Assembly (NCBI GenBank): GCA_001044335.1
Contig: CP011001.1
Location: 310,001-374,000 of the forward strand
Source: Methylophilales bacterium MBRSF5
Lineage (GTDB): Bacteria; Pseudomonadota; Gammaproteobacteria; Burkholderiales; Methylophilaceae
Length of the DNA stretch: 64,000 bases
Direction of reading: 5' to 3'
How positions within the stretch are numbered: position 1 is the first letter of the stretch; every line of letters starts with the position of its first letter. The translations under genes were made by a program, and so were the position numbers. Below the pieces are notes generated by a model. It saw only the letters and a list, made by a program, of their open reading frames with translations, had not been told where the DNA came from and searched no databases. Positions 9,502 through 18,322 of the stretch are shown here, piece after piece.

Positions 9502-10408
9502 TTATTTTATAAAAAAAACGATTCATTTTTTTCTTTTGGTTTTGTCTGTTTACTTATTATCTTTTTTCTTAGTTAGATTGATTCCCGGTGATCCAGTCGA
9601 TATTTTAGCTGGTATTGGGAATTCATCAGTTGATGTTACTTTAATTAAACAGCAACTCGGCTTAGAGCAAAGCTTTTTTAGTCAGTTAAAAATAGCAATT
9701 AAAAATCTTGTTTTGTTCGATTTTGGTTTGTCGATCCATCAAGGACTATCAGTTAATGACATCATAAAACCAGCGCTATTAAACACATACACACTCGCTG
9801 TTACTGCAGTCATTATCAGTATACTGATTGGTATCCCCTTAGGCTTATTTGTTTCTTTAACTGAAAAAAATGAAATCATAAATATAGTAAAAAAAATATG
9901 TAATATTATTATTGCCATACCATCATTTATCTTAGCTCCCATTCTCATTCTTGTTTTTTCAATGCAATTAAATTGGTTTCCTGTCAGTGGCATGGACAGT
10001 TATTTATCCATTGTTTTACCATCACTAACCCTTGCCTTGGGTTTGTTATGTTACCTAGCTAACATGACCCTAGAATGTGCTAACGACCTTAAAGAGAATG
10101 CCATTATCACGACTGCAAGATCGAAAGGACTTAGAGTTGAAAAAATTTACTTTGTCCATATTTTGAGATTGATTAGCCTTCCATTGGTCACTGCAATTGG
10201 CATGCAGCTAGGGGGTTTGCTATCAGGCGCCATCATTACTGAGATGATCTTTAGTTGGGACGGGGTTGGTAAAATTTTGATTGATTCTATTCATCAAAGA
10301 GACTACCCAATCACCCAAGCAGCCATTTTTTTTATTGCAATAACTTTTGTGGCTATAAATTTTATTCTTGAGTTTATTTATCGTAAGTTAGACCCAAGAA
10401 TCAGATGA
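9494..10408 (+). CDS. Peptide ABC transporter permease (DppB/OppB type)
   Basis: Inner-membrane permease with about six hydrophobic segments. The binding-protein-dependent transport signature (EAA-like loop) runs through A-R-S-K-G-L-R-V near residue 205, where the ATPase docks. The N-terminus has the R-L-I-P-G-D-P motif usual in DppB proteins. Start at 9494 gives 304 residues. The alternative ATG at 9470 only adds residues inside the preceding gene. It overlaps the YkuD gene by 8 nt and the second permease by 4 nt. Confidence 0.92.
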   Translation: MNNYFIKKTIHFFLLVLSVYLLSFFLVRLIPGDPVDILAGIGNSSVDVTLIKQQLGLEQSFFSQLKIAIKNLVLFDFGLSIHQGLSVNDIIKPALLNTYTLAVTAVIISILIGIPLGLFVSLTEKNEIINIVKKICNIIIAIPSFILAPILILVFSMQLNWFPVSGMDSYLSIVLPSLTLALGLLCYLANMTLECANDLKENAIITTARSKGLRVEKIYFVHILRLISLPLVTAIGMQLGGLLSGAIITEMIFSWDGVGKILIDSIHQRDYPITQAAIFFIAITFVAINFILEFIYRKLDPRIR

Positions 10409-11193
10409 TCCAAATGATTAAAATTAGTTTATTTTTTCCAGCTATCTTTTTAATCCTTGTGGTATTAAATTTTTCCTTTAACTGGGATCCTTACCTCATG
10501 AATTTTGAGTTAATTCTTGAAACGCCACAATGGAATGCACCGTTCGGATACGATGACTTTGGAAGAGATATCTTTATTCGCTTAATTAATGGGTTCGTGT
10601 CATCTTTTCAAATTGTAATTTTGGCCACCTTGATCACTTTTACTCTTGGAACATTTTTGGGCTGCTTAGCCGGATTTTATGGCGGATATTTGGATAGATT
10701 TTTATTGAGTGTAATTACAATTATCCAGGCATTCCCTGGAATTTTACTAGTAATTGCTGTTGCTGCTTTTTTAGAAACAAGCTTCTTAAGTATTTTGTTT
10801 GCATTAACAGTTTCATCATGGATCGGTTTTGCAAGGATTGCAAGAAGCCAGACTTTGTCTTTGAAGGAGGCTGACTTTGTAAAAGCAGCAGTCTCTATGG
10901 GATCCAGTAAATTAAGAATTATAAAAAAACATATTTTTCCTAATATACTTAATGCTATTTTCGTAGAGCTGAATTTTACTATTGCCAATTTAATTATTGC
11001 TGAAGCAGGACTTTCATTTTTAGGTTTAGGAGTTTCAGCTCCATTTCCATCATGGGGCTCCATGCTGAGGGATAGTGTAGATTACTTATTAGTTGCTCCC
11101 CATTATGCGGTATTTGTGTCATTCTGTATTATAAGTATGATCTTATCTTTTAATGCGATTGGTGCAGGGCTTTTAAATAATGAAAATAAGTAA
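10405..11193 (+). CDS. Peptide ABC transporter permease (DppC/OppC type)
   Basis: Second inner-membrane permease of the peptide transporter, 262 residues with about six membrane segments. The family features are F-G-Y-D-D-F-G-R-D-I-F near residue 47 and the ATPase-docking loop A-R-S-Q-T-L-S-L-K-E-A-D-F-V-K-A-A. It starts within the last codons of the first permease (ATGA overlap). No ATPase gene (DppD or DppF type) follows: the next gene is a queuosine-precursor transporter, so the ATPase must be encoded elsewhere or shared. Confidence 0.92.
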   Translation: MIQMIKISLFFPAIFLILVVLNFSFNWDPYLMNFELILETPQWNAPFGYDDFGRDIFIRLINGFVSSFQIVILATLITFTLGTFLGCLAGFYGGYLDRFLLSVITIIQAFPGILLVIAVAAFLETSFLSILFALTVSSWIGFARIARSQTLSLKEADFVKAAVSMGSSKLRIIKKHIFPNILNAIFVELNFTIANLIIAEAGLSFLGLGVSAPFPSWGSMLRDSVDYLLVAPHYAVFVSFCIISMILSFNAIGAGLLNNENK

Positions 11194-11893
11194 TCCAACC
11201 CCAAATTATAAATATTATGATTTGGTCATGGCTGCATTTGTGACAGTTTTAATAACTGCTAATATCATTGGGCCAGCTAAAATATCCCAACTCGAGCTTC
11301 CAATGATTGGGACAATCACGTTTGGGGCAGGCGTGTTATTTTTCCCAATATCCTTTATTTTTGGCGATATCTTAACTGAGGTTTATGGCTATGCAGCATC
11401 TCGAAGAGTCATTTGGACTGGATTTGCTGGATTAGCTTTTGCATCATTAATGGCATGGGTGATTGTAGCTTTGCCACCAGCCCCTTTTTGGGATAACCAA
11501 GAGGTGTATGAAATTGCCTTTGGATCAGCGTGGAGGGTGGCATTGGCTGGATTAATAGCATTTGCTGCGGGTGAATTTATTAATTCATGGGTGATGGCAA
11601 AAATGAAGATATGGTCTCAGGGAAAACATTTATGGTTTAGAACAATTTCTTCAACAATTGCTGGCGAGGGGGTTGATTCAATATTATTTTACCCTTTAGC
11701 TTTTTATAATTCAGGCGTTATTCCAAACGACAAAATATGGCTCGTTGTTGTTGCTCAGTTTTTTGCAAAAACCATGGTAGAAGTCGCTTTCACTCCATTT
11801 ATCTACAAGATAATTAATTTTTTAAAAAGAAAAGAGAATATTGACTATTATGATCACCAGACAAACTTTAACCCATTTAAACTAAAAATATAA
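11180..11893 (+). CDS. yhhQ: Queuosine precursor transporter (YhhQ, VUT family)
   Basis: Inner-membrane transporter of the vitamin-uptake-like family that imports 7-cyano- or 7-deaza-guanine precursors of queuosine. It shows about six hydrophobic segments, the family opening Y-Y-D-L-V-M-A-A-F-V, and the region F-G-D-I-L-T-E-V-Y-G-Y, which is strongly conserved in YhhQ. Length is 237 residues. It overlaps the permease gene by 14 nt and abuts nagZ, so it is probably co-transcribed with them without an obvious functional link. Confidence 0.88.
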   Translation: MKISNPTPNYKYYDLVMAAFVTVLITANIIGPAKISQLELPMIGTITFGAGVLFFPISFIFGDILTEVYGYAASRRVIWTGFAGLAFASLMAWVIVALPPAPFWDNQEVYEIAFGSAWRVALAGLIAFAAGEFINSWVMAKMKIWSQGKHLWFRTISSTIAGEGVDSILFYPLAFYNSGVIPNDKIWLVVVAQFFAKTMVEVAFTPFIYKIINFLKRKENIDYYDHQTNFNPFKLKI

Positions 11894-12913
11894 ATGCTGA
11901 CCGGCTCAATCATTATTGATATTGAAGGGAAAGTAATTACCCAGAGAGATATTCAAAGGCTGTCTCATCCTATGGTTTGTGGAGTTATTTTATTTACACG
12001 TAATTTTGAAAATAAAAATCAAATTCAAGATTTAATTTCATCAATCAAGTCAGTTCGTGACGACCTTTTAATCACTGTGGATCATGAGGGTGGTCGTGTG
12101 CAACGATTTAGAGAAAATTTTTATGCCATGCCCTCGATGAGTGAATTGGGTGATTTGTATGCTCATGATTCTGAACAAGGCTTAAGGCTTGCAAAATATG
12201 CTGGGTGGTTAATTGCTAGCGAGTTAGGTGAATTACATATCGACTTGAATTATTCTCCTGTACTTGACATCAATTATGGCAAGAGCAGCGTGATTGGAAA
12301 CCGCTCATTCTCTGATAACCCAAAAGCCATTATCGAATTAGCTAAGGCATTTATTGACGGCCAACAGCATGCCGGAATGACCTCAGTGGGAAAACATTTT
12401 CCTGGACATGGATTTATTCATGAAGATTCTCATGAAGAAATCTCAATAGATAACAGAAGTTTAGCTGAAATGGAAAACGATATTGATTGTTTTAAATCTC
12501 TAGTTAATCATCGACTAGGTGCGGTTATGCCCGGCCATGTAATATACAAAAAGGCAGATAATAATCCTGCTAGCCTATCTTCGTTTTGGTTAAAAGATTT
12601 CTTAAGGAAAAGGTTAGATTTTAAGGGTATCATCATTTCTGATGATTTAAGCATGAAGGGGGTGGCTGATTATATTCCCGATATATCTGAAAGGGTGTCA
12701 CAAGCTTTGACTGCAGGTTGCGATGTGGTATTGATTTGCAATAAACCCGAGGACGTAGATAAATTTTTAGATCGAACTGATCATGATAATTTCACTGCTC
12801 CTGATTTAAGCCAATTAAGAATAAAAAATGATCAAAACTCTGCTATCGATGGTTTGCATGTTGAGGATGTTAAAAATCTCATGAAAAATATGAATTTTAT
12901 CCACACACCTTGA
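11894..12913 (+). CDS. nagZ: Beta-N-acetylhexosaminidase NagZ
   Basis: Cytoplasmic glycosidase of family 3 that removes N-acetylglucosamine from anhydro-muropeptides in cell-wall recycling. The family motif G-K-H-F-P-G-H-G is at residues 166-173, the catalytic H176 is in the mobile loop F-I-H-E-D-S-H, and the nucleophile aspartate is D250 or D251 in I-I-S-D-D-L-S-M. At 339 residues it matches E. coli NagZ (341). It follows yhhQ with no gap and shares an operon with a signal-less YkuD enzyme, which fits a murein-recycling theme. Confidence 0.94.
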   Translation: MLTGSIIIDIEGKVITQRDIQRLSHPMVCGVILFTRNFENKNQIQDLISSIKSVRDDLLITVDHEGGRVQRFRENFYAMPSMSELGDLYAHDSEQGLRLAKYAGWLIASELGELHIDLNYSPVLDINYGKSSVIGNRSFSDNPKAIIELAKAFIDGQQHAGMTSVGKHFPGHGFIHEDSHEEISIDNRSLAEMENDIDCFKSLVNHRLGAVMPGHVIYKKADNNPASLSSFWLKDFLRKRLDFKGIIISDDLSMKGVADYIPDISERVSQALTAGCDVVLICNKPEDVDKFLDRTDHDNFTAPDLSQLRIKNDQNSAIDGLHVEDVKNLMKNMNFIHTP

Positions 12914-12979
12914 AACTTTTTGAGTTATTTATTAATCTATACTTTTAGTTTTACTAATCAACTACAAAGGAAAATTTTT

Positions 12980-13663
12980 ATGCAAGATAACTTTAATATT
13001 GCTTCATCTGCGTCGGCGGTACAAAGTAATAAAGTTTTAAGAAGCACTTATGCTTTACTGGGCTTCTCGCTAATACCAACTGTGATAGGTGCCTTACTTG
13101 GAATGAGTATGAGTTTTGGCTTTGCTGCACAAAGTCCTATCATGTTTACTCTGCTTATGTTTGCTGGAATTTTTGGTTTATTTTTTCTAATATCTGCAAA
13201 TAGAAATAGTAGTCTAGGAATTGTTTTTCTTCTTGCCTTAACATTTTTTCTGGGAGTGATGTTAGGCCCTATTTTGCAATTCGCCTTTAGCCTGAGCAAT
13301 GGTGGTCAAATTGTCACACTTGCTGCAGGTGGGACTGCAACGATTTTTCTAGTTCTCTCAGGGATTGCTACTACATCAAAAAGAGATTTTAGCTTTATGG
13401 GTAAATTTTTAGTCATTGGTTTGGTTTTATTGATACTCGCCTCAATTGCTAATTTATTTTTTCAGGTTCCTGCTGCATCGCTAGCAATATCAGCGATTGC
13501 CGTCTTAATTTTCTCAGGTTTTATTTTGTATGATGTTAATAGAATTGTGAGAGGTGGTGAGACTAATTACATCATGGCAACATTAGCTTTATATATGAAT
13601 ATTTACAATCTATTTGTAAATCTTCTTCATCTACTCCTAGCTTTCATGGGAAATCGCGACTAA
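12980..13663 (+). CDS. Bax inhibitor-1/YccA family membrane protein
   Basis: Inner-membrane protein of the BI-1 family (YccA/YbhL type), with seven hydrophobic segments across 227 residues. YccA modulates FtsH proteolysis in E. coli, and other members conduct ions; the role here is inferred only from family. ATG 12980 is chosen because an AAAGGA ribosome binding site lies 9 nt upstream. An upstream in-frame ATG at 12920 would add 20 residues but has no such site. A strong hairpin terminator follows. Confidence 0.88.
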   Translation: MQDNFNIASSASAVQSNKVLRSTYALLGFSLIPTVIGALLGMSMSFGFAAQSPIMFTLLMFAGIFGLFFLISANRNSSLGIVFLLALTFFLGVMLGPILQFAFSLSNGGQIVTLAAGGTATIFLVLSGIATTSKRDFSFMGKFLVIGLVLLILASIANLFFQVPAASLAISAIAVLIFSGFILYDVNRIVRGGETNYIMATLALYMNIYNLFVNLLHLLLAFMGNRD

Positions 13664-13682
13664 GAATATATTGTTGAGCTTG

Positions 13683-13722
13683 AAAAAAAAAGGCTGCAAA
13701 AGGTGCAGCCTTTTATTCTTTA
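13683..13722. terminator. Bidirectional terminator between the BI-1 gene and fdx
   Basis: An 11-bp perfect stem (13688-13698 with 13704-13714, core AAGGCTGCA) has a 5-nt loop. It is flanked by an A-run on the left and a T-rich stretch on the right, so it can stop both converging transcripts. The fdx stop codon lies within its right arm. Confidence 0.9.
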
Positions 13723-14045
13723 GCTAAATTGATGGTGTATTTTGGTATCTCAATTGTAATATCATCGTTTTGGATAATTGACTGACATGACAGCCTTGAT
13801 TTAGGCGACAAACCCCATGCTTTATCTAACATATCATCTTCTAGGTCATCAGATGGGGGGAGGGTGTCAAATCCCTCTCTGACAATGACATGGCATGTTG
13901 TGCAAGCACAAACCTTATCACATGCATGCTCGATATCAATATGATTTTTAAGCAAAGTATCACATATGCTATCTCCAATTTTGGCTTCAATAACGTCACC
14001 ATCTGGACACAATTCTTGATGAGGTAATACGATTAATTTAGGCAT
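13713..14045 (-). CDS. fdx: ISC-type 2Fe-2S ferredoxin
   Basis: Electron carrier for iron-sulfur cluster assembly in the cytoplasm. The four cluster ligands are C42, C48, C51 and C87, the same positions as in E. coli Fdx, with an extra cysteine at 46. Length is 110 residues. It is the last gene of the isc operon, 5 nt after hscA, and ends inside a shared terminator. Confidence 0.95.
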   Translation of the reverse strand: MPKLIVLPHQELCPDGDVIEAKIGDSICDTLLKNHIDIEHACDKVCACTTCHVIVREGFDTLPPSDDLEDDMLDKAWGLSPKSRLSCQSIIQNDDITIEIPKYTINLAKE

Positions 14046-14050
14046 AATAT

Positions 14051-15883
14051 TTACTTATTAATTTCGTTAATATTCTTTCCTGTCAATGATGAATGTATGG
14101 AATTATCCATTCTTTTCTGAGCAAAGCTCATACTGACATCATTCAATTCATCCATTGCTATTTTAATTTTACTAGGATTTTTTTTAGTGATTTCAGATTT
14201 TAAATTATTCATGCATCTTTCAATAGAGCTTTTTTCGGAATCTGACAAAAGCTGTATATCATCTTGAATCGCCTTCTCGGTTAACTCTAAAATCTGGTTT
14301 GCATCCACAATTACTTCTGCCAAGCCTCTAAACTTTTTATCGATCTCGGCATTGGTAAATGAATCTTCAAGTATTTTTCTTATCTCAGATTCTTCAATAC
14401 CATAAGATGGTTTAATTTCTATTGAAGTTTTTATTCCAGTTGTCTGTTCTTCAGCTGAAACGGTAAGTAAGCTGTCGGCATCAACCTGAAATGTAACTTT
14501 TATTTTTGCTGCACCTGCAGGCATTGGGGGAATGTCTTTTACAATAAATTCTCCAAGAGAACGATTCTCTGATACTTTTTCACGCTCACCTTGTACCACA
14601 TGAATTTTCATCATGGTTTGACCATCCTTGTAGGTGGTGAATTCTTGGGCCTTGGCAATGGGAATAGTTGAGTTTCTAGGGATAATTCTTTCCACTAAAT
14701 CTCCCATGGTTTCAATCCCTAAAGATAGAGGAGTAACGTCCAGCAGTAAGGTATCATCATTCGCTTGTCCAGACAAAACAGAGGCTTGACGTGCGGCACC
14801 AATTGCCACAACTTCATCTGGATTCAGATCATTTAATAAGTCTTGATTAAAAAATTTTTTAATATGGTTTTGAATTGTTGGCATCCTTGTCGAACCGCCG
14901 ACCATAATGATTCCGTCAATCTCATCGGTACTTAAATCAGCATCATTCAAGGTATTTTTCACACACTGGATTGTTTTGTCTACAAGGGGTATAAATAACT
15001 CTTCAATTTCACCAAGAGATATATCTATCTGATAATTCTGGTTATTTAATCTTATAGTTTCATTGAATGTCTCTTGTGAACTTAGTTTCTCTTTAATGTC
15101 TTTTGCAATTAAATTTAAATTAGCTTGATCCTCAAGGCTTTGAGAATTAAATTTATATTTATTAACTATATAGTTTTTGATAATTTGATCAAAATCATCA
15201 CCACCTAGTGAAGAGTTGCCATTAGTCGCAATCACTTCAAAGACCCCCTCATTAAACTGTAGTAAGGAGACATCAAAAGTCCCGCCACCAAGATCATAAA
15301 CAACAAATACCCCCTCTTTTTTTGTATCGAGACCATATGCATATGCAGCCGCTGTCGGCTCATTAATTAACCTGAGGACATTGATTTCAGCTAATTTTGC
15401 TGCCTCTTTTGTCGCCTGTCTTTGGCCCTCGTTAAAATAAGCTGGTACAGTAATTACTGCTCCATAAATCTCATCTCCAAAATAATCTGAGGCAATTTTT
15501 TTTAATTTTTTTAAGATATCCGAGGAGACCTGAATAGGGGATTTATAACCTTGTGAAGTTTGAATAAAAATTTCATTACTATCTGCAAGTTCTAGGGCAA
15601 TATTGTCTGCGTCGATATCATCTTTTTTCTTGCCAATTAATCTTTTAACACTACTTACGGTGAGAGCATGGTTGGGGATATCGTTACCCACTAATACCTG
15701 ACCCTGTTCATATAAGACCCTGGATGGTATCAAGCGATAATTATTGTCTTCAAGTATTTTTGCTTCACCACTAATGACTGAGGCAACCAGTGAGTTGGTT
15801 GTTCCTAAATCTATGCCAATCGTTAATTTACGATTATGTGGATCGGTACTTTTCCCTGGTTCTGATATTTGTAGTAATGCCAT
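14051..15883 (-). CDS. hscA: Iron-sulfur assembly chaperone HscA
   Basis: Hsp70-type ATPase dedicated to transfer of clusters from IscU. The nucleotide-binding domain opens with I-G-I-D-L-G-T-T-N-S, has the V-Y-D-L-G-G-G-T-F-D motif and V-G-G-S-T-R-M-P, and is followed by the substrate-binding domain that recognises the IscU L-P-P-V-K motif. At 610 residues it is full length and shorter than DnaK. Its ATG overlaps the hscB stop by 1 nt. The neighbourhood isolates it from DnaK. Confidence 0.96.
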   Translation of the reverse strand: MALLQISEPGKSTDPHNRKLTIGIDLGTTNSLVASVISGEAKILEDNNYRLIPSRVLYEQGQVLVGNDIPNHALTVSSVKRLIGKKKDDIDADNIALELADSNEIFIQTSQGYKSPIQVSSDILKKLKKIASDYFGDEIYGAVITVPAYFNEGQRQATKEAAKLAEINVLRLINEPTAAAYAYGLDTKKEGVFVVYDLGGGTFDVSLLQFNEGVFEVIATNGNSSLGGDDFDQIIKNYIVNKYKFNSQSLEDQANLNLIAKDIKEKLSSQETFNETIRLNNQNYQIDISLGEIEELFIPLVDKTIQCVKNTLNDADLSTDEIDGIIMVGGSTRMPTIQNHIKKFFNQDLLNDLNPDEVVAIGAARQASVLSGQANDDTLLLDVTPLSLGIETMGDLVERIIPRNSTIPIAKAQEFTTYKDGQTMMKIHVVQGEREKVSENRSLGEFIVKDIPPMPAGAAKIKVTFQVDADSLLTVSAEEQTTGIKTSIEIKPSYGIEESEIRKILEDSFTNAEIDKKFRGLAEVIVDANQILELTEKAIQDDIQLLSDSEKSSIERCMNNLKSEITKKNPSKIKIAMDELNDVSMSFAQKRMDNSIHSSLTGKNINEINK

Positions 15884-16374
15884 TAGTCCAATTGATTTAT
15901 TTTTTCTTTAATTTTTAAATGTAATTTATCAATAAAAATGAATTCATTAATTAGCTTTGATGCCCGTTCAAAATCTTTTTTATTGAAATTAGCTTCAAGA
16001 TTGATTTTATATTGTCCTAATTCCTCTTGTAATTCTTTTTGTATACTTGCTAGCTCACTTTTATTATGGCTTTGATCTTCAATTTTTTCTTCGTATTCCA
16101 TTTGTTTGATTAGAAATTCAGGATTAGTGTGATTTGTTATTTCAATCTCATTGCATTCAAGTAAATATTTTGCTCTTTTGATGTCGTCCTTTAAAACTTG
16201 GTAAGCATCATTGATGAGGGAGGAATTAATTAAAGCAGCTTTTTGTTGTTCATTGTTTGAATGTGCAAAACGATCGGGATGAAATTTTTTTTGTAGCACT
16301 AAATACTTTTTCTTTAATTCACTCTCAGAGATAGAAAATGAGGGTTCTATTTCATAAATATCAAAAAATTCCAT
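15883..16374 (-). CDS. hscB: Fe-S assembly co-chaperone HscB
   Basis: J-domain partner that brings IscU to HscA. The H-P-D motif is in K-F-H-P-D-R-F near residue 32, and a C-terminal helical IscU-binding domain follows. ATG 16374 is preferred (163 residues, M-E-F-F-D-I-Y-E): it overlaps the iscA stop by 1 nt as TAATG and matches the usual HscB N-terminus. A start 30 nt upstream would run inside iscA. E. coli HscB is 171 residues. Confidence 0.93.
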   Translation of the reverse strand: MEFFDIYEIEPSFSISESELKKKYLVLQKKFHPDRFAHSNNEQQKAALINSSLINDAYQVLKDDIKRAKYLLECNEIEITNHTNPEFLIKQMEYEEKIEDQSHNKSELASIQKELQEELGQYKINLEANFNKKDFERASKLINEFIFIDKLHLKIKEKINQLD

Positions 16375-16697
16375 TAAACGGTGAAACTTTCTCCACAACC
16401 ACATTCGTCTTTCACATTTGGGTTATTAAATTTAAACCCCTCATTCAAACCCTCTCTAGCGAAATCCAGCTCTGTCCCATCAATGTAAACAAGACTTTTT
16501 GGGTCAACGAAAATTTTTATATCAAAACTCTCAAATATTTGATCTTCCGGATTGGGTTCATCCAAGAATTCTAGGGTATAAGCCATGCCAGAACAGCCTG
16601 TTGTTTTAACCCCTAGCCTGAGCCCAATGCCTTTACCACGGCTGGCTAAATATCTTTCTACTCGGTCTGCAGCTTTTTTTGTTAAAGTGATAGCCAT
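16374..16697 (-). CDS. iscA: A-type iron-sulfur carrier IscA
   Basis: Small scaffold or carrier protein that delivers clusters to target enzymes. The three ligand cysteines are in G-C-S-G-M and in C-G-C-G-E-S-F at the C-terminus. It has 107 residues, as in E. coli IscA. It lies directly between iscU (adjacent, no gap) and hscB (1-nt overlap). Confidence 0.95.
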   Translation of the reverse strand: MAITLTKKAADRVERYLASRGKGIGLRLGVKTTGCSGMAYTLEFLDEPNPEDQIFESFDIKIFVDPKSLVYIDGTELDFAREGLNEGFKFNNPNVKDECGCGESFTV

Positions 16698-17075
16698 TTA
16701 TTTTTTATTTTTTAGATCTTCAATTGCCGCTTTAATCGCATCTTCGGCAAGAACAGAACAATGAATTTTGACTGGAGGTAATGCCAACTCTTCTGCAATA
16801 GCAGAATTTTTGATTGATTCCGCTTCATCTATTGTCTTACCCTTCAACATTTCAGTTACAAGGCTACTTGAAGCTATTGCAGATCCACAACCATATGTTT
16901 TGAATTTTGCATCTTCAATTATTCCGTTTTCACCAAGCTTAATTTGCAATTTCATTACATCACCACAAGCAGGCGCACCAACCATGCCGGTTCCAACATT
17001 TGGATCATCTTTATCTAAAGACCCGACATTTCTTGGGTTTTCATAATGATCTAAAACTTTATCACTGTAAGCCAT
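16698..17075 (-). CDS. iscU: Iron-sulfur cluster scaffold IscU
   Basis: Scaffold on which 2Fe-2S clusters are built from sulfur delivered by IscS. Ligand cysteines are in A-P-A-C-G-D, Y-G-C-G-S-A and K-I-H-C-S-V. The L-P-P-V-K-I-H segment recognised by HscA is intact. Length is 125 residues (E. coli 128). It lies 21 nt after iscS, with a GGAG-like ribosome binding site in that gap. Confidence 0.96.
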   Translation of the reverse strand: MAYSDKVLDHYENPRNVGSLDKDDPNVGTGMVGAPACGDVMKLQIKLGENGIIEDAKFKTYGCGSAIASSSLVTEMLKGKTIDEAESIKNSAIAEELALPPVKIHCSVLAEDAIKAAIEDLKNKK

Positions 17076-17096
17076 TATTTTTCTCCTAAAAATTTA

Positions 17097-18308
17097 TTAA
17101 TGAGCTGCCCATTCCACTTTACTGAGGTCAACTCCCTCCTTAAACATTTCCCATAAAGGGGAGAGTTCTCTTAATTTTCCAATTTTTTGTTTTAATACAT
17201 CTATCGCATGATCAATATCCTGTTCAGTTGTGTAACGTCCAATGGAAAAACGAATTGAGCTATGAGCTAGCTCATCAGAACGACCAAGAGCTCTGAGCAC
17301 ATAACTAGGCTCTAAGCTTGCAGACGTACATGCAGAACCACTCGAAACAGCAATATCTTTGATCGCCATGATAAGAGATTCACCCTCAACATAATTAAAA
17401 CTAATATTTAAGTTATGAGGAACGCGACGTTCAAGGTCTCCATTCACATACACTTCCTCTATTTCCGTAAGACCGTTAAGAAGCCTTTCGTGCAGTGTTT
17501 TAATTCTTTTATTTTCTGCATGCATTTCTTCTTTAGCGATTCGGAAAGCCTCACCCATGCCAACAATTTGGTGTGTTGCTAATGTACCGGAACGCATCCC
17601 TCTTTCATGGCCACCGCCATGCATTTGAGCTTGGAGTCGAATTCTTGGTTTGCGACGCACGTAAAGTGCACCAATACCTTTTGGACCATAAGTTTTATGC
17701 GCTGAGAAGCTCATTGCATCAACAGGAAGTTCAGCCAGATCGATATCTACTTTACCAGTTGCCTGAGCTGCATCAACATGGAAGTAAACATTATGTTCCC
17801 TACAGATATTGCCAATTGAGGTTATATCTTGAATAACACCAATCTCATTATTAACAAGCATGACTGAAACTAAAACAGTTTCAGGCCGAATAGCTGCTTT
17901 GAGTTTTTCAAGGTCAACCAACCCATTCGCCTCAGGCTCCAGATAGGTTGCCTCGTATCCAAGTCTCTCAAGCTCTCTAAATGCATCAATCACAGCTTTG
18001 TGTTCTGTTGCGCAAGTAATGATGTGTTTTCCTTTATCTTTACTGTAGAATTCCGCAATGCCTTTGATCGCCAAGTTGTTTGATTCTGTTGCACCACTGG
18101 TCCATACGATTTCTTTTGGATCAGCATTTACCAAGCTTGCAACATTTCTTCTTGCTTCTTCTACGGCATGTTCAGCAGTCCACCCATAAGCATGGCTTCT
18201 TGAAGCAGGATTGCCAAAATCTTCAGTAATAAATGGGATCATTTTTTCAGCGACTCTTTTGTCAACTGGCGTTGTTGCGGAATAATCCATGTAAATAGGT
18301 AATTTCAT
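17097..18308 (-). CDS. iscS: Cysteine desulfurase IscS
   Basis: PLP enzyme that takes sulfur from cysteine as a persulfide and passes it to IscU and to tRNA thiolation enzymes. The PLP lysine is in [10 protein letters not shown]. The catalytic cysteine is in [10 protein letters not shown], at about residue 327. The 403-residue length and the C-terminal [13 protein letters not shown] match true IscS. It follows a second desulfurase gene by 14 nt. Confidence 0.96.
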   Translation of the reverse strand: MKLPIYMDYSATTPVDKRVAEKMIPFITEDFGNPASRSHAYGWTAEHAVEEARRNVASLVNADPKEIVWTSGATESNNLAIKGIAEFYSKDKGKHIITCATEHKAVIDAFRELERLGYEATYLEPEANGLVDLEKLKAAIRPETVLVSVMLVNNEIGVIQDITSIGNICREHNVYFHVDAAQATGKVDIDLAELPVDAMSFSAHKTYGPKGIGALYVRRKPRIRLQAQMHGGGHERGMRSGTLATHQIVGMGEAFRIAKEEMHAENKRIKTLHERLLNGLTEIEEVYVNGDLERRVPHNLNISFNYVEGESLIMAIKDIAVSSGSACTSASLEPSYVLRALGRSDELAHSSIRFSIGRYTTEQDIDHAIDVLKQKIGKLRELSPLWEMFKEGVDLSKVEWAAH

Positions 18309-18322
18309 TTAAATATCCTCTA

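Noticed and set aside
10677-11063. A 128-codon antisense ORF within the second permease gene
   Set aside because: Shadow of a hydrophobic coding frame; composition and lack of start signals argue against a gene.
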